A program made the translations under genes and the position numbers. The notes below the pieces were generated by a model. It had not been told where the DNA came from. It searched no databases and saw nothing but the letters and a program-made list of their open reading frames with translations. From NCBI GenBank assembly GCA_903885895.1, contig CAISKC010000018.1, positions 1 to 5,632 of the forward strand: 5,632 nt of DNA. Direction: 5' to 3'. The DNA comes from an uncultured Legionella sp. Its GTDB lineage: Bacteria > Pseudomonadota > Gammaproteobacteria > Legionellales > Legionellaceae. Every line of letters begins with the position of its first letter. Position 1 is the stretch's first letter. Positions 1 to 5,632 of the stretch are shown here, piece by piece.

Positions 1-57
1 AGCGTGGAGCATTTCAAGATGCGCTTTTTCTTCTGGAGATATATGTAATCTTTTCAT
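1..57 (-). CDS. N-terminal fragment of an unidentified protein, possibly an IS transposase
   Basis: An ATG at 57-55 opens a frame of 19 codons that is still open at the window edge, so only the N-terminus is visible. It reads MKRLHISPEEKAHLEMLHA. A short basic start followed by a 'SPEE+..LE.L' helix resembles the beginning of helix-turn-helix transposases such as the IS630 group, but 19 residues are too few to prove this. No good Shine-Dalgarno lies just upstream, which is common in insertion-sequence genes. It follows the macro-like gene on the same strand after 49 bases. It could equally be an unrelated small protein or a chance frame. Confidence 0.4.
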   Translation of the reverse strand, partial: MKRLHISPEEKAHLEMLHA

Positions 58-84
58 GACGCATAGCTTGATCCCAATAAATTA

Positions 85-100
85 AAAATGCAAGCATTTT
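85..100 (-). terminator. Weak A/T-rich hairpin after the macro-like gene, possible terminator
   Basis: Read on the minus strand, AAAATGC-TT-GCATTTT is a perfect inverted repeat with 7-base arms, starting 6 bases after the macro-like stop codon and followed by TAATTTATT. Its position suits an intrinsic terminator of the alginate operon. The stem has only two G-C pairs, the loop must open to at least four bases, and the trailing T run is short, so termination would be weak. It could instead be a protein-binding dyad for the gene that starts at 57. Confidence 0.3.
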
Positions 101-106
101 GAAAGA

Positions 107-640
107 TCATGGGTATATAGGGATATAAACTTCCAGTGCCGTACTCTGAAACTCAGCCAGCACCTCTCCAAACAAGGTTGCTGCCAAAACGGGCGCCCAT
201 CCATAAACACCTATTCCAAGCGGCTGAATATATAAAGGTCTATTCAATCGAATCGCATCTTGAATCGCCAGTCGAACCGCCGCTTTATACTGCTCTTCTA
301 GATCTTCTTGTGCCATTCTTTGATGAGTCGGCGTAATATGATTACGCCCTTGCAAATAAGCAACCGTCGCAACCCCACCGATATAACTGCCTTGCTGAGC
401 AATTTGACAATACAAAGGAAGCGGTCTCTTATACTGATATCCCGTCAATTTTTGATTTAAATCTTCTTGCCAGCCTTTCGAACTTTCAGAACTGCTATGC
501 TTATTTTGATCAAAATAACGCTTAAACATGTTAAACCCACTGCCCATATCTGCGACAGTACGACAAGTCACGGTCCCAGCACAAACTATCAAAGCCCGCT
601 CAGGTGGCGGCGGCGCACCCTGCAATAGTTCAATTCTCAT
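107..640 (-). CDS. Macro-domain-like protein, 177 aa
   Basis: The frame runs from ATG at 640 to TGA at 109-107. The C-terminal half looks like a macro (ADP-ribose-binding) domain: a helix at about 112-132, then a strand leading into the glycine loop YIQPLGIGVYGW (137-148), which matches the family's phosphate-binding 'G-x-G-x-[YF]-G' loop, then a helix (149-164) and a last strand (168-175). The N-terminal half fits less well. The usual 'NAAN' and glycine-rich first loop is replaced by CAGTVTCRTVADMGSG (20-35), and a Ser/Lys-rich linker lies around 46-56. There is no signal peptide or membrane segment, so it is probably cytosolic, unless exported by another route. Known macro proteins bind or hydrolyse ADP-ribose derivatives; whether this one is active cannot be told. 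It starts 36 bases after alg8 in the same direction, so it may be cotranscribed, but no role in alginate synthesis is known for this fold. The fold assignment is an inference from one clear motif. Confidence 0.65.
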   Translation of the reverse strand: MRIELLQGAPPPPERALIVCAGTVTCRTVADMGSGFNMFKRYFDQNKHSSSESSKGWQEDLNQKLTGYQYKRPLPLYCQIAQQGSYIGGVATVAYLQGRNHITPTHQRMAQEDLEEQYKAAVRLAIQDAIRLNRPLYIQPLGIGVYGWAPVLAATLFGEVLAEFQSTALEVYIPIYP

Positions 641-676
641 AGCTGCCCCATGTGTCTAAATAAGTGGCATATTGTA

Positions 677-2251
677 TCAGAACATAGTCTTTATGTCACC
701 CAAAGTTGGCAAAGCAACTAATTTTAGAAAGAGCAAAATGAAGAAAAAACAACAAGTGCAATAAAAAATAGTGAGATAAGTTGCTACCCATGATTTGACT
801 TTCATCCCACGTGGTACCGCATAACCAGCATGTTGATCACCGCGATTTTTCCAGCGTTGTTGCGGTAAACGAAATACGATATACACTTTAATAAGTGTAC
901 TCACTAATTGATTAATATAAACCAAAAAAGGAAAGCTCATATCTATGCACCGGGCGTGCGTAAATAATATCAATGAAATACACAAACGGGAGAAAGCGAT
1001 GCGGAGGAATGCCACCAAAAGAAAAGCAGACCCATTGCTCGCAGCCAAAGTGATAATCATCATGTGGCCAATCAACATGGTCCACACGGCACACCTTTGA
1101 TCAACCAAACACAGCCATATAAAAAACCCGGTTTTTTTGGGTCCTAATTGCATAGCACGCGCACCATTACGCAAAGTATTACCATTCCAACGCCGTAAAT
1201 TCTCTTTCATACGATCTAAGCCATTACCATGAATATATTCAATGGTTACCGTGATGGCATCTGGGATATACAGCATATCGGCACCCTCTTTCAGTAAATA
1301 ATACCAAGTGCTTTTATCATCCCCAGAGAGAAATCGATAATCACCCCATAACCAATGCTTGAGATGATCGTTTTCTACGATTTGGATAAATTCGGGCTCA
1401 CACAGATGCTTACCTCGAAAAATGGACATTCTACCAGTTAAGGTTAGAATTTTATTCGAAAGAGCATGCGATTGCATGGTGAAATCGCGCTGAGCAAAAC
1501 GCATTTCCAACCACTTTTTGACCCATGTTGGTCCTTGCACAACAATCACATCCTCATGGGTCGTGAGTGCCTGCATATTAGGGTGGAGTTCAAAAAATGG
1601 CAGGCACAATCGCAGGCAACCGGGATCAAAAAAAGTATCACCATCCATAAAAATAACTAAGTCTTCAGGCGTTAAACCATGCCGCACAATGGCACGCATC
1701 GTTTCTCCTATCGCATATCGTTTACCAGGCCGCTTCTGTCTGATGATCACCACTTCTAACGGAAAAGAAGTTCTATGTTTGGCAAAGAAACTTTCAATAA
1801 TGGCTTCATCCGAATCGGCGCCTGTGCCAATGAATAGTTTTACCGGTACGGATATTTGTGCACATTCATCCACGATGGATCGCAATACCGTTTCAGTCGT
1901 ACTTTGTAATTCCTGAAAGGTCGTCATCATAAAAAACAAGCGCTTTGGCCGCCAGCCAGCATCCCATAAACGATTGGCTTTGACCCGCCGCTTAGGAAAG
2001 ATGACATATCGATATATGCTGGAACGAATGATATGATTTAACCACCAACCATATCTCCAAATACCAATGATCCCAAAACTGATCACAGCAGCGCGCTCTG
2101 TATAATAAAGGATAACAATCTTAGGCATATGAAGAACAATGACCAATAGGATTAATACATACATCGCGAGATATAGTAAGTCAGACGGTACCCATCTAAA
2201 AGCACGTTGCCTACGCGCGTTTTTTATATTTTCGGATTGACTGGTTGCCAT
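677..2251 (-). CDS. alg8: Alg8, polymannuronate synthase (family 2 glycosyltransferase)
   Basis: Inner-membrane glycosyltransferase predicted to polymerise GDP-mannuronate into polymannuronic acid, the alginate precursor. It has 524 residues against about 494 in Pseudomonas. Two N-terminal membrane segments (about 24-48 and 53-72, with the family motif GIWRY at 63-67) precede a cytosolic GT2 domain. That domain has the basic loop KRPGKR (173-178), the catalytic DGDT (203-206), the Alg8-typical LTGRMSIFR (271-279), the SGDDKS acid motif (309-314) and the acceptor-site RRW (353-355). About four hydrophobic segments follow (373-402, 407-432, 440-461, 488-512), with FRLPQQRW (460-467) between the last two. 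These signatures distinguish Alg8 from cellulose or hyaluronan synthases. The start is ATG at 2251 with AGGA at 2259-2256. The first 28 bases overlap the end of the lyase gene, implying translational coupling. All expected catalytic residues are present. In Pseudomonas this enzyme needs the c-di-GMP receptor Alg44, for which only a possible partner lies upstream here. Confidence 0.93.
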   Translation of the reverse strand: MATSQSENIKNARRQRAFRWVPSDLLYLAMYVLILLVIVLHMPKIVILYYTERAAVISFGIIGIWRYGWWLNHIIRSSIYRYVIFPKRRVKANRLWDAGWRPKRLFFMMTTFQELQSTTETVLRSIVDECAQISVPVKLFIGTGADSDEAIIESFFAKHRTSFPLEVVIIRQKRPGKRYAIGETMRAIVRHGLTPEDLVIFMDGDTFFDPGCLRLCLPFFELHPNMQALTTHEDVIVVQGPTWVKKWLEMRFAQRDFTMQSHALSNKILTLTGRMSIFRGKHLCEPEFIQIVENDHLKHWLWGDYRFLSGDDKSTWYYLLKEGADMLYIPDAITVTIEYIHGNGLDRMKENLRRWNGNTLRNGARAMQLGPKKTGFFIWLCLVDQRCAVWTMLIGHMMIITLAASNGSAFLLVAFLRIAFSRLCISLILFTHARCIDMSFPFLVYINQLVSTLIKVYIVFRLPQQRWKNRGDQHAGYAVPRGMKVKSWVATYLTIFYCTCCFFFILLFLKLVALPTLGDIKTMF

Positions 2252-3342
2252 AATATCCTACGTGCTTTGGTAAATACCAACCAAGGAGAAGATTTGCTGC
2301 GCTGTACAATAGACCATAATCTTGGATCAGGTCTGATATGGTTAATCGTATAATAGGTCACAATCGTAGATGCCGCTCTCGTCACATCAAAGCGTCCGCC
2401 GCGCTGTGCGTACGTAAAACCATTTTTCGCACGCTCCGCATCCAGCTTGACTTTAGAATGAGAAAACTCATTCCCAATACGATGTGTGACGATTTTTTTT
2501 TCTAAAAAAACAAATGCTTGATTCGTTGCCTTACGACAGCAATCCGTCACCAAACTAATTTCTAACCAAGGTTGTACGTCATAATTATGATAAAACAATG
2601 CGCTACGTTGCCTATAATCTACTGACACACCTGATTGAGGATCTAAGTTGATACTGGCATAGCTTTCTGCATTTTTTATCTCCTGTAACCAATCTGAATG
2701 CCGTTGTAATATCTTATCGAGTAATAACAACATTTTTATTTGATGAATCCGGTGATTATTCGTGCTACTCAATTTATCAAATTCCCAAACTATTTTTTTG
2801 CTACGCATACGCTCAAACCAATCTAATATTTTATGCTTATCCTGATCCGATAAATCACATGCAATCAAATCATACGCCCAAATCATCCCCTCAAGGTTTG
2901 TTTCATCAATCGGATGCCCCGTTGGGTGATTGACCTCGGCCCAGCTCAAAAGCGTCTGTTTGGTTTTATTCAAATAATCCTTGTTTTGAGTAAGCCGATA
3001 TGTCAAGGCCAACACTGCCATGTTACCAGCGTCCTTAAATGCTTCTCTTGAAGCAATGAGCTCAGGATCCTTCAGATCAGTTTTGCCTGCACTATGTAAT
3101 GTAGCGATAGGATGTGCAGGTTTCTTCATGAGCTTTTTGGACCATTGTTGCAACTCATCTACAGTAGAGATGGGAACTGAAAATATTGGATGAACCATCG
3201 CAGTTGTAGCAGGCCACAATAGTGGGTGACAAATTGGCGATTCAGCCATCGCAGGACGCAACAACGACAGCATCATCACTGTAATAATTAAGCCAGATAT
3301 ACCTGGCTTTTTTTTCTTCACTATCCGCATGTAACTTACCAA
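2224..3342 (-). CDS. Secreted alginate-lyase-family protein (AlgL-like)
   Basis: Predicted periplasmic lyase of the alginate lyase superfamily (PF05426, the family of AlgL). In known systems the periplasmic lyase degrades polymer that escapes the secretion channel. It has about 368-373 residues, close to the 367 of Pseudomonas AlgL. A basic N-terminus (RIVKKKK), a hydrophobic stretch and a likely AMA/ES cleavage site form a signal peptide. Numbered from a TTG at 3345, the active-site-like motifs are NNH (196-198) and DYRQRSALFYHNY (243-255), matching the Asn-His pair and the Arg...Tyr-His-x-Tyr block of PL5 lyases. The spacing from that Arg to the last Tyr is one residue longer than in AlgL, so it is a divergent member and its substrate is less certain. 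The start is ambiguous: TTG at 3342 has AGGA five bases upstream, whereas ATG at 3330 gives a cleaner signal peptide but has a poor ribosome site. Either way it touches or overlaps the end of algD, and its 3' end overlaps alg8. It sits between algD and alg8, whereas classical algL lies far downstream. Confidence 0.82.
   Translation of the reverse strand: MVSYMRIVKKKKPGISGLIITVMMLSLLRPAMAESPICHPLLWPATTAMVHPIFSVPISTVDELQQWSKKLMKKPAHPIATLHSAGKTDLKDPELIASREAFKDAGNMAVLALTYRLTQNKDYLNKTKQTLLSWAEVNHPTGHPIDETNLEGMIWAYDLIACDLSDQDKHKILDWFERMRSKKIVWEFDKLSSTNNHRIHQIKMLLLLDKILQRHSDWLQEIKNAESYASINLDPQSGVSVDYRQRSALFYHNYDVQPWLEISLVTDCCRKATNQAFVFLEKKIVTHRIGNEFSHSKVKLDAERAKNGFTYAQRGGRFDVTRAASTIVTYYTINHIRPDPRLWSIVQRSKSSPWLVFTKARRILWQPVNPKI
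2256..2259 (-). promoter_or_regulatory. Ribosome-binding site of alg8
   Basis: AGGA lies four bases before the alg8 ATG at 2251, inside the last codons of the lyase gene. It supports this start and the 28-base gene overlap. Confidence 0.6.
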
Positions 3343-4652
3343 CAAATTCCTATATATTGATCTGATTTAGGCGCGTCTTCTCGTATACGTACCAAATCAA
3401 TAATAACTTGCTCTGGCGTGAGGTTATCCAGTACCGCTTCAAATTCATGGGCCTTATTACCAATAATAATGGTTTGAGATCGAGCCAAGAGTTCATCAAT
3501 ACTATCTACCATCAAATCTGAGATATGAGGAATATGATTTAATAAATAATCACGATTCGCACCATATAATTTAGACTCCGACACGTTTTTATCAAATAAT
3601 GTCAGCTCATACCCTTTACCAATCAGACGTTCAATAAGCTCCACAATCGGACTTTCTCTTAAATCATCTGTATTCGCCTTAAAGCAAAAACCCAGAACCC
3701 CTATTCGCTTGTTGCCCTGTTCAATCACCATGTTCAATGTCGTATCAATATGTGATTTATTGCTGGGTAACACAGAACCAATAATAGGCAAATTAAGATT
3801 TAATTTTTGACTTTTATGCAGAAAAGCACGGAGATCTTTAGGGAGACAAGAGCCTCCAAATGCAAATCCAGGTTTTAAATAATGAGATGAAATATTGAGT
3901 TTGGTGTCCTGACAAAACACATCCATCAACAAGTGACTATCGATATTTAATGATTTGCATACATTACCAATTTCATTTGCAAAACCTACTTTTAACGCAT
4001 GCCAAATATTATTAACATATTTCAGTAATTCGGCTTCTTCGATATCCAAAAATATTGTAGGCATATTAGTACATGCATTATTTATTTGGCTTAATACATC
4101 TCGGACTCGTTGTTCGGACGTACCCACAACATTTTTAGGAGGAAAATAAAAATCATGAATGGCTGTTCCTTCCTTCATAAATTCTGGGTTGATGCAAACG
4201 CTAAACTCTTTCCCTTCCGTTTTTTCTGAATATTTCTCCAAAATAGGGATCACAACTTGACGGATAGAGCCTGGTAACATCGTGCTGCGGCAAACAATAA
4301 TATGATAGTCGCTCTTTGCTTTTAAAGCGCGGCCGATATCCTCACAGATCCGTTCAACATATTGCAAATCTAAACCACTGTTTTTTTTACTTGGAGTGCC
4401 GACACATATATATGAAAGCGAACTGTTTAATATCGCATCGTCAATATCACGCGTAGCTCTTAAATGACCATTCGCAACAGCCCGTGCAGTGAGATCAGCC
4501 AATTCAGGTTCAATGATCACTGCTTTTCCAGCATGCACCATATCCACTTTCATTTGATTCGTATCAACGCCAATCACAGAATAACCTTTGTTGGCCAAGC
4601 ACGCTGCTGAAACCGACCCCACATATCCTAAGCCAAAAATGCTAATATTCAT
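3336..4652 (-). CDS. algD: AlgD, GDP-mannose 6-dehydrogenase
   Basis: Cytosolic NAD-dependent enzyme that oxidises GDP-mannose to GDP-mannuronic acid in two steps, the committed step of alginate synthesis. Its 438 residues match the 436 of Pseudomonas AlgD. The N-terminal Rossmann domain has GLGYVG (7-12) and the NAD-selecting Asp30 in VIGVD. The CVGTPSKKN block (83-91), the INPEFMKEGTAIHD region (154-167), Lys211 and the NNIWHALKVGFANEIGN segment (214-230) follow. The catalytic Cys269 lies in FGGSCLPKD (265-273). The C-terminal domain holds LGFCFKANTDDLRESP (320-335), and the protein ends in GICW, the same ending as Pseudomonas AlgD. These features favour GDP-mannose over UDP-glucose dehydrogenase. 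The start is ATG at 4652 with AGGAG eight bases upstream. It is the first gene of the tight algD-lyase-alg8 run and follows a 285-base regulatory gap. An A8 tract codes for the Lys-Lys at 89-90. Confidence 0.95.
   Translation of the reverse strand: MNISIFGLGYVGSVSAACLANKGYSVIGVDTNQMKVDMVHAGKAVIIEPELADLTARAVANGHLRATRDIDDAILNSSLSYICVGTPSKKNSGLDLQYVERICEDIGRALKAKSDYHIIVCRSTMLPGSIRQVVIPILEKYSEKTEGKEFSVCINPEFMKEGTAIHDFYFPPKNVVGTSEQRVRDVLSQINNACTNMPTIFLDIEEAELLKYVNNIWHALKVGFANEIGNVCKSLNIDSHLLMDVFCQDTKLNISSHYLKPGFAFGGSCLPKDLRAFLHKSQKLNLNLPIIGSVLPSNKSHIDTTLNMVIEQGNKRIGVLGFCFKANTDDLRESPIVELIERLIGKGYELTLFDKNVSESKLYGANRDYLLNHIPHISDLMVDSIDELLARSQTIIIGNKAHEFEAVLDNLTPEQVIIDLVRIREDAPKSDQYIGICW
3348..3351 (-). 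promoter_or_regulatory. Ribosome-binding site that may set the lyase start
   Basis: AGGA lies five bases before TTG at 3342-3340 and only two before TTG at 3345-3343. It is 17 bases from the ATG at 3330, too far to serve it. The motif therefore favours a TTG start at 3342, although the ATG remains possible through coupling with algD termination. Confidence 0.4.
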
Positions 4653-4660
4653 GACGATTA

Positions 4661-4665
4661 CTCCT
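4661..4665 (-). promoter_or_regulatory. Ribosome-binding site of algD
   Basis: AGGAG lies eight bases before the ATG at 4652, a good Shine-Dalgarno that fixes the algD start. Confidence 0.75.
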
Positions 4666-4680
4666 GTTAATCTAATTAAT

Positions 4681-4699
4681 TCAATTAATCCTTAATTGA
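4681..4699. repeat. Perfect 8-base inverted repeat in the algD leader
   Basis: TCAATTAA and TTAATTGA are separated by three bases. The repeat is almost pure A/T, lies 28 bases before the algD start codon and falls downstream of the candidate promoter. As RNA it would be a weak hairpin near the ribosome site; as DNA it looks like a dimeric-regulator operator. Two more TTAAT/ATTAA elements continue towards the gene (about 4667-4680). Confidence 0.5.
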
Positions 4700-4728
4700 G
4701 TTGATAGTTATTACCATACTCCTACCGT

Positions 4729-4756
4729 AATATACGCATTACAAAGACTACATCAA
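4729..4756 (-). promoter_or_regulatory. Candidate sigma-70 promoter for algD
   Basis: On the minus strand TTGATG (4756-4751, 4 of 6 consensus) and TATATT (4734-4729, 5 of 6) are 16 bases apart. Transcription would start near 4722, giving a leader of about 70 bases that contains the A/T palindrome. The assignment is by eye, and A/T-rich DNA gives many such matches. Confidence 0.4.
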
Positions 4757-4768
4757 AATAGTTATATG

Positions 4769-4783
4769 ACGCTACCTTAGCGT
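4769..4783. repeat. Perfect 6-base dyad upstream of the algD promoter, possible operator
   Basis: ACGCTA and TAGCGT are separated by three bases. The dyad is relatively G/C-rich in an A/T-rich region and is centred about 54 bases before the inferred start site, a typical activator position. No T run follows, so a terminator is unlikely. Its core TACCTTAG recurs in inverted orientation at 4848-4855 (CTAAGGTA). Confidence 0.4.
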
Positions 4784-4810
4784 AAAGACAAGCCATTGAC
4801 TATAGAAATT

Positions 4811-4839
4811 TTTGATTCTCGAAGCGATTGAGGATTTCC
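4811..4839 (-). promoter_or_regulatory. Weak sigma-E/AlgU-like promoter candidate
   Basis: On the minus strand GGAAATC (4839-4833) resembles the GGAACTT -35 element at 5 of 7 positions, and TCAAA (4815-4811) matches the -10 element, with a 17-base spacer. AlgU, a sigma-E-type factor, drives algD in Pseudomonas, which is the only reason to list such a weak match. Confidence 0.2.
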
Positions 4840-4937
4840 ATGATCATCTAAGGTAACTCTGATCTCCTTAAAAACTTGAACTGATATTTTTGTATTAAGT
4901 GAAATAATATAGCATTGTAAAGCTTATTTGGTATCAA

Positions 4938-5632
4938 TTAAAAAATGACATGCTTTTTGGGGAAATACACAATGACTGGCATGCCAGAAAATGCTATTTT
5001 TTCAAACTTATTTCTGTCAGTTTCTTGTATCGCTACGGTTACCTTGGCTGATCTGTCGATTTGAAAATCTCGCCACCGATATTGCGCATTCACTTCATCA
5101 ATAAACCCATCGGTACGATTAATTTCCACTATTTTACCTGCATAGGTTTTACCTAACGCTTGGAGGTATATTTTCACATTATCAGCACCAATATGAATAA
5201 TCTCATCTTGAGTGAGATAAGCGATGATCTGCTTTTCTGAGCTCGCTTTTTCGATGAAAAGAATAGGTTTGATATTGTCTGTTGTATTGCCTTCCGACTT
5301 TAAAATTTGCGTCACTTTACCATCAAATGGTGCCACCAAAGTTAATTTTTTAATTAAATTTTCATAGACTTTCACTCTGCGATCATTCAGAGCTGTCCTT
5401 TTCTTTGCCGCGATTAACTCAGCATCTAAATCTTGCATAATGCCTTCTGTTTTCGTGCCAGTAAAATACATCCCTTTATTAACCGCACTCAGAGCATGAC
5501 GCTCTATGCTATGTTGTGCTTTGGCATCAATCAGGGTTTCTTGAGCACTGAGGTACTTGGCACGCTCTGCCTCTAGAAACGCTTCGCTAACATAATGCTT
5601 TTTGTTTAATTGTGTAAATCGCTCAAGATTAT
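4938..5632 (-). CDS. HlyD/Alg44-type periplasmic adaptor, C-terminal part
   Basis: The frame is open from the window edge to TAA at 4940-4938, giving 230 visible residues; the start is outside, and the internal Met at 5471 is not the start. Visible residues 1 to about 100 are charged and helical (ERFTQLNKKHYVSEAFLEAE and onward), like the coiled-coil hairpin of membrane fusion proteins. Next comes the lipoyl-like half-motif LTLVAPFDGKVTQIL (about 98-112), then a beta-rich domain with GKTYAGKIVEINRTDGF (about 160-176) and the closing SGMPVIVYFPKK near the C-terminus. Such adaptors sit in the periplasm, anchored in the inner membrane, and link synthesis or export machinery to the outer membrane. 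Alg44 of the alginate system has a similar C-terminal half, and the position beside algD and alg8 suggests the same role. The long coiled coil is more like HlyD/EmrA than Pseudomonas Alg44, and any N-terminal PilZ domain would lie outside the window, so no symbol is given. It may belong to the same operon as algD or to a separate unit ending here. Confidence 0.8.
   Translation of the reverse strand, partial: NLERFTQLNKKHYVSEAFLEAERAKYLSAQETLIDAKAQHSIERHALSAVNKGMYFTGTKTEGIMQDLDAELIAAKKRTALNDRRVKVYENLIKKLTLVAPFDGKVTQILKSEGNTTDNIKPILFIEKASSEKQIIAYLTQDEIIHIGADNVKIYLQALGKTYAGKIVEINRTDGFIDEVNAQYRWRDFQIDRSAKVTVAIQETDRNKFEKIAFSGMPVIVYFPKKHVIF

Larger units (their letters stand above)
4653..4937 (-). 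promoter_or_regulatory. Intergenic regulatory region upstream of algD
   Basis: This A/T-rich gap of 285 bases lies between the adaptor stop codon and the algD start and is the only sizeable non-coding stretch in the window. It holds a candidate sigma-70 promoter, a weaker sigma-E-like one, two perfect dyads, a stranded AAGGAG motif at 4869-4864 with no start codon at a useful distance, and the algD ribosome-binding site. I see no convincing terminator after the adaptor gene, so readthrough from it into algD is possible. In Pseudomonas the algD promoter is the main control point of the pathway; a similar role here is inferred from position. Confidence 0.6.

Noticed and set aside
136..336. Plus-strand frame of 66 codons opposite the macro-like gene
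   Set aside because: It is antisense to the region encoding the glycine loop and has no ribosome site or domain signal.
912..1094. Minus-strand frame of 60 codons inside alg8
   Set aside because: It is out of frame within the membrane part of alg8, which is intact, and is rich in residues typical of a shifted reading.
1518..1916. Plus-strand open frame of 132 codons
   Set aside because: It lies wholly inside alg8 on the opposite strand, over its conserved GT2 motifs, and its translation shows no recognisable domain.
3955..4149. Plus-strand frame of 64 codons opposite algD
   Set aside because: It is antisense to the strongly conserved central part of algD and nothing independent supports it.
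4761..4791. Second sigma-70 candidate (TTGTCT and TATAAC, minus strand)
   Set aside because: The 19-base spacer is too long and the -35 match is only 4 of 6; the pair at 4756-4729 is better.
4800..4847. Leader peptide of 15 residues upstream of algD
   Set aside because: The AAGGAG motif is 16 bases from its ATG, too far to serve it, and no attenuator-like alternative hairpins or run of one codon is seen.
1..5632. CRISPR array, tRNA or rRNA genes, riboswitch
   Set aside because: No regularly spaced repeats, cloverleaf or rRNA-like stretches were seen, and nearly all of the window is protein-coding.

Overview
The window carries part of an alginate (polymannuronate) exopolysaccharide locus, with every convincing gene on the minus strand. 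In order of transcription, from high to low coordinates, it holds: the C-terminal part of an HlyD/Alg44-type periplasmic adaptor (cut by the window edge); a 285-base intergenic regulatory region; algD (GDP-mannose 6-dehydrogenase); a secreted alginate-lyase-family protein; alg8 (family 2 glycosyltransferase, polymannuronate synthase); a small macro-domain-like protein; and the first 19 codons of another gene, possibly a transposase, that runs off the left edge.

AlgD and Alg8 are recognised with high confidence from family motifs. AlgD supplies GDP-mannuronic acid, and Alg8 polymerises it at the inner membrane while passing the chain to the periplasm. In the known Pseudomonas/Azotobacter system, Alg8 works with the c-di-GMP receptor and adaptor Alg44. 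The visible adaptor here may fill the adaptor part of that role, but no PilZ domain is in view. The lyase would act in the periplasm on stray or misrouted polymer. The genes algD, lyase and alg8 overlap end to end (by about 7-10 bases and by 28 bases) and form a tight, probably translationally coupled operon. The adaptor gene is separated from algD by the only sizeable gap, which holds candidate promoters and two perfect dyads.

The host is probably an AT-leaning gammaproteobacterium. The protein families are those of Pseudomonas and Azotobacter alginate clusters, but the DNA is much richer in A+T (many A7-A9 tracts) and the order adaptor-algD-lyase-alg8 differs from the classical algD-alg8-alg44-...-algL order. 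The remaining classical genes (algK, algE, algG, algX, algI/J/F, algA) are not in this window. The left end (macro-like gene, weak hairpin, truncated gene) looks like the boundary of the polysaccharide locus.
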